Source: Bradyrhizobium sp. CCBAU 51765 (GTDB lineage Bacteria; Pseudomonadota; Alphaproteobacteria; Rhizobiales; Xanthobacteraceae). Taken from it: a DNA stretch of 64,000 bases. Within the stretch, counting starts at the first letter, position 1. Each line of letters starts with the position of its first letter. Of this stretch, positions 62,666-64,000 are shown one piece after another. The stretch is taken from the NCBI RefSeq assembly GCF_015291725.1, contig NZ_CP030038.1:3709001-3773000 (forward strand). Reading direction: 5' to 3'. Position numbers and translations under genes: made by a program. The notes under the pieces are model-generated. The model did not search any database. It was not told the DNA's origin and saw nothing but the letters and a program-made list of their open reading frames with translations.

Positions 62666-63640
62666 ATGAGCGTTGCCAGGATCGTGTCGGCCTTGCAGTT
62701 TTGTCCTGGTGGCTGCGTGTCCGGCCCGCCGGCACGGCGCGATCCCTCACCGAGCCTGCAAAGCCGCGCCTTCAACCTCTTGCTGCGACGCCTCCCGTAC
62801 AAGCAGCAGCTCGCATCAGCAGAAGCCGTGCAGGCACACGTGCAGAAGCTCGCATTGCAGCCGGCATCGTTCGAGCCGACGGGACTCGGCCGCGGCGTCG
62901 AGGTGACGCTGACCAAGATGGGCGGATGGCCGGTGTACTACACCGCGCCGGCGTCAGGTCATGAAGGCTGCAACTACGTCATGTTCCTGCATGGCGGCGG
63001 CTACATCAACGAGATCGTGCCGGCGCATTGGCGCTTCATCGGCGAGATGACGCGCAAGGCGCGCGTGTGTTGCGTCGTGCCGATCTATCCGCTGGCGCCG
63101 CGCGCGACCGCGAAGGACGTGGTGCCGGCGACGGCTGAACTGCTCAGGATGCTGCTGGAGGACGCCGGCACTGCGAAGGTCACGGTCGTAGGGAATTCGG
63201 CCGGCGCGGGGCTCGCGCTCGCTGCGTGTCAGTGGCTGCGCGATCACGGCCATCCGCAGCCGAGCCGGATGGTGCTGATCTCGCCCGCGGCCGATGCCTC
63301 GGTCAGCCGTCCGGAGCAGGTGGCGATCGCCGCACGCGATCCGATCCAGGACATTCCGGGGATCGTCGAGGCGGGGCGGCTCTATGCCGGCGAGCTCGAT
63401 ATCGGCCATCCCTTCGTCAGCCCGCTCAACGGCGCCTTCCGCGCGCTCGCGCCGATGACGATCTTCGCCGGCACGCGCGATCTTCTCTATCCCGACAGCG
63501 TCGATCTCGCCGAAAAGGCGAGGGCGGTGGGCGCGCCGGTCGAGCTGCATCTTTTGCGCGAGCAGCCGCACAACTTCGCGCTGATGCCGACACCTGAAGG
63601 GCGGCGGGCGCGTGCGATCATCTTGCGTGCTGTGGCTTGA
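62666..63640 (+). CDS. Alpha/beta hydrolase, HSL/esterase family
   Basis: The start is taken at 62666 (MSVARIVSALQFCPGG); an earlier GTG at 62579 would overlap the TetR start. The 324-residue protein shows the oxyanion motif HGGGYINE, the nucleophile in VVGNSAGAGLALA, and the catalytic His in REQPHNFALMP, which define the hormone-sensitive-lipase-like family IV. The catalytic Asp is probably in GTRDLLYPDSVDL. It would hydrolyse esters or lactones in the cytoplasm. Confidence 0.88.
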   Translation: MSVARIVSALQFCPGGCVSGPPARRDPSPSLQSRAFNLLLRRLPYKQQLASAEAVQAHVQKLALQPASFEPTGLGRGVEVTLTKMGGWPVYYTAPASGHEGCNYVMFLHGGGYINEIVPAHWRFIGEMTRKARVCCVVPIYPLAPRATAKDVVPATAELLRMLLEDAGTAKVTVVGNSAGAGLALAACQWLRDHGHPQPSRMVLISPAADASVSRPEQVAIAARDPIQDIPGIVEAGRLYAGELDIGHPFVSPLNGAFRALAPMTIFAGTRDLLYPDSVDLAEKARAVGAPVELHLLREQPHNFALMPTPEGRRARAIILRAVA

Positions 63641-63767
63641 AGGAAAGGTGTGACCGTTGTCACAGAGCGCGGCCGCAATGGGGCTGGCGCTGCAAGCCGC
63701 ACAGGGAAAAGGCGCCCTGGGCGTTTCCTCGTATTGGTAGTCTTTGATCAGTAGTTTTGCGGGGCCG

Positions 63768-64000
63768 TCAGGCGTGGCCCTTGATCTCGTAGTGACCCGG
63801 CACGCATTTGTAGCGCTCGAGGCGCCAATTGGCGTGATAGATCGGATGCTCGCCCATCCATTTCGCGAGCGGTGCCTGTGCGCCGACGGCGCACTGCATC
63901 ATCGAAATCTCGGGCGTCATGTTGCTGTCGGTCACGATTTCCTCGACGCAACTGCCTGAACTGGCTGCGCCAAGCCGGCAAAGTACGGCAACGACGGTCA
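63768..64000 (-). CDS. Small protein with conserved cysteines, N-terminus outside window
   Basis: The minus strand from the window end reads an open frame to TGA at 63768. The visible part (VEEIVTDSNMTPEISMMQC, then WMGEHPIYHANWRLERYKCV) has conserved cysteines and follows a hydrophobic stretch that looks like the end of a signal peptide. I recall it as a small exported hypothetical protein of Bradyrhizobium. The 5' end is missing. Confidence 0.6.
   Translation of the reverse strand, partial: TVVAVLCRLGAASSGSCVEEIVTDSNMTPEISMMQCAVGAQAPLAKWMGEHPIYHANWRLERYKCVPGHYEIKGHA

Noticed and set aside
63748..63981. Arg-rich minus-strand open frame at the window end
   Set aside because: It is an out-of-frame shadow of the better-supported partial gene ending at 63768.

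Overview
The window looks like a Bradyrhizobium-type alphaproteobacterial chromosome interrupted by a mobile island of about 42 kb. Three things support this: high-GC coding sequence with strong third-position GC bias, the gene order glyA-nrdR-ribD-ribE-ribH-nusB-thiL-hppA, and two intergenic palindromic repeats of a kind I associate with Bradyrhizobium and Rhodopseudomonas. The genus is inferred from gene order and protein style; no search was run.

Left chromosomal flank (1-15783). Housekeeping genes: the end of glyA, nrdR, riboflavin synthesis (ribD, ribE, ribH), nusB, thiL, a K+-independent proton-pumping pyrophosphatase (hppA), a bacterial member of the animal-type haem peroxidases, a periplasmic Bug/TctC-type solute receptor, bamE, a cytochrome bc1 assembly chaperone, a DUF177 protein, plsX, fabH, ihfA and a MerR-type regulator. 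The flank ends at an intact tRNA-Pro(GGG).

Island (15815-57749). A 47-bp copy of the tRNA 3' half lies at the far end (57703-57749), next to a tyrosine integrase that reads inward. Short GGTAAC-type repeats beside both ends look like integrase arm sites. Inside are phage parts (small and split large terminase, primase-polymerase-helicase, AlpA and excisionase-like regulators, scaffold-like protein, truncated tape measure, tail fibre), but no portal or major capsid gene was recognised. About 30 kb of cargo separates the terminase from the tail genes. The cargo includes a Clp-fold serine protease trio, a PIN-nuclease fusion, a five-gene operon on the minus strand (PAS-like protein, cytosolic subtilase, giant TPR protein, CHAT caspase-like protease, small TPR protein), a cyclase/TPR protein, a large serine recombinase, a flavin monooxygenase, a response regulator, a glycosyltransferase pair resembling phage serotype conversion, and lipoproteins. 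Several decayed fragments (two DNA ligase remnants, a broken hydrophobic gene, an excisionase remnant) show the island is old or composite.

The strongest candidate for an undescribed system is the protease operon at 27676-34296. Its TPR and CHAT halves are separated only by one in-frame amber codon with a Shine-Dalgarno-like sequence on top of it. That makes it either a split TPR-CHAT sensor/protease, a readthrough switch, or a recent nonsense mutant, all coupled to a second protease (subtilase).

Right chromosomal flank (57750-64000). An MFS transporter, FAD monooxygenase and HD-domain protein form an overlapping operon divergent from a GntR/FCD regulator, which looks like aromatic or organic acid catabolism. 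These are followed by a TetR regulator divergent from an alpha/beta hydrolase, and a small cysteine-containing protein cut by the window edge.
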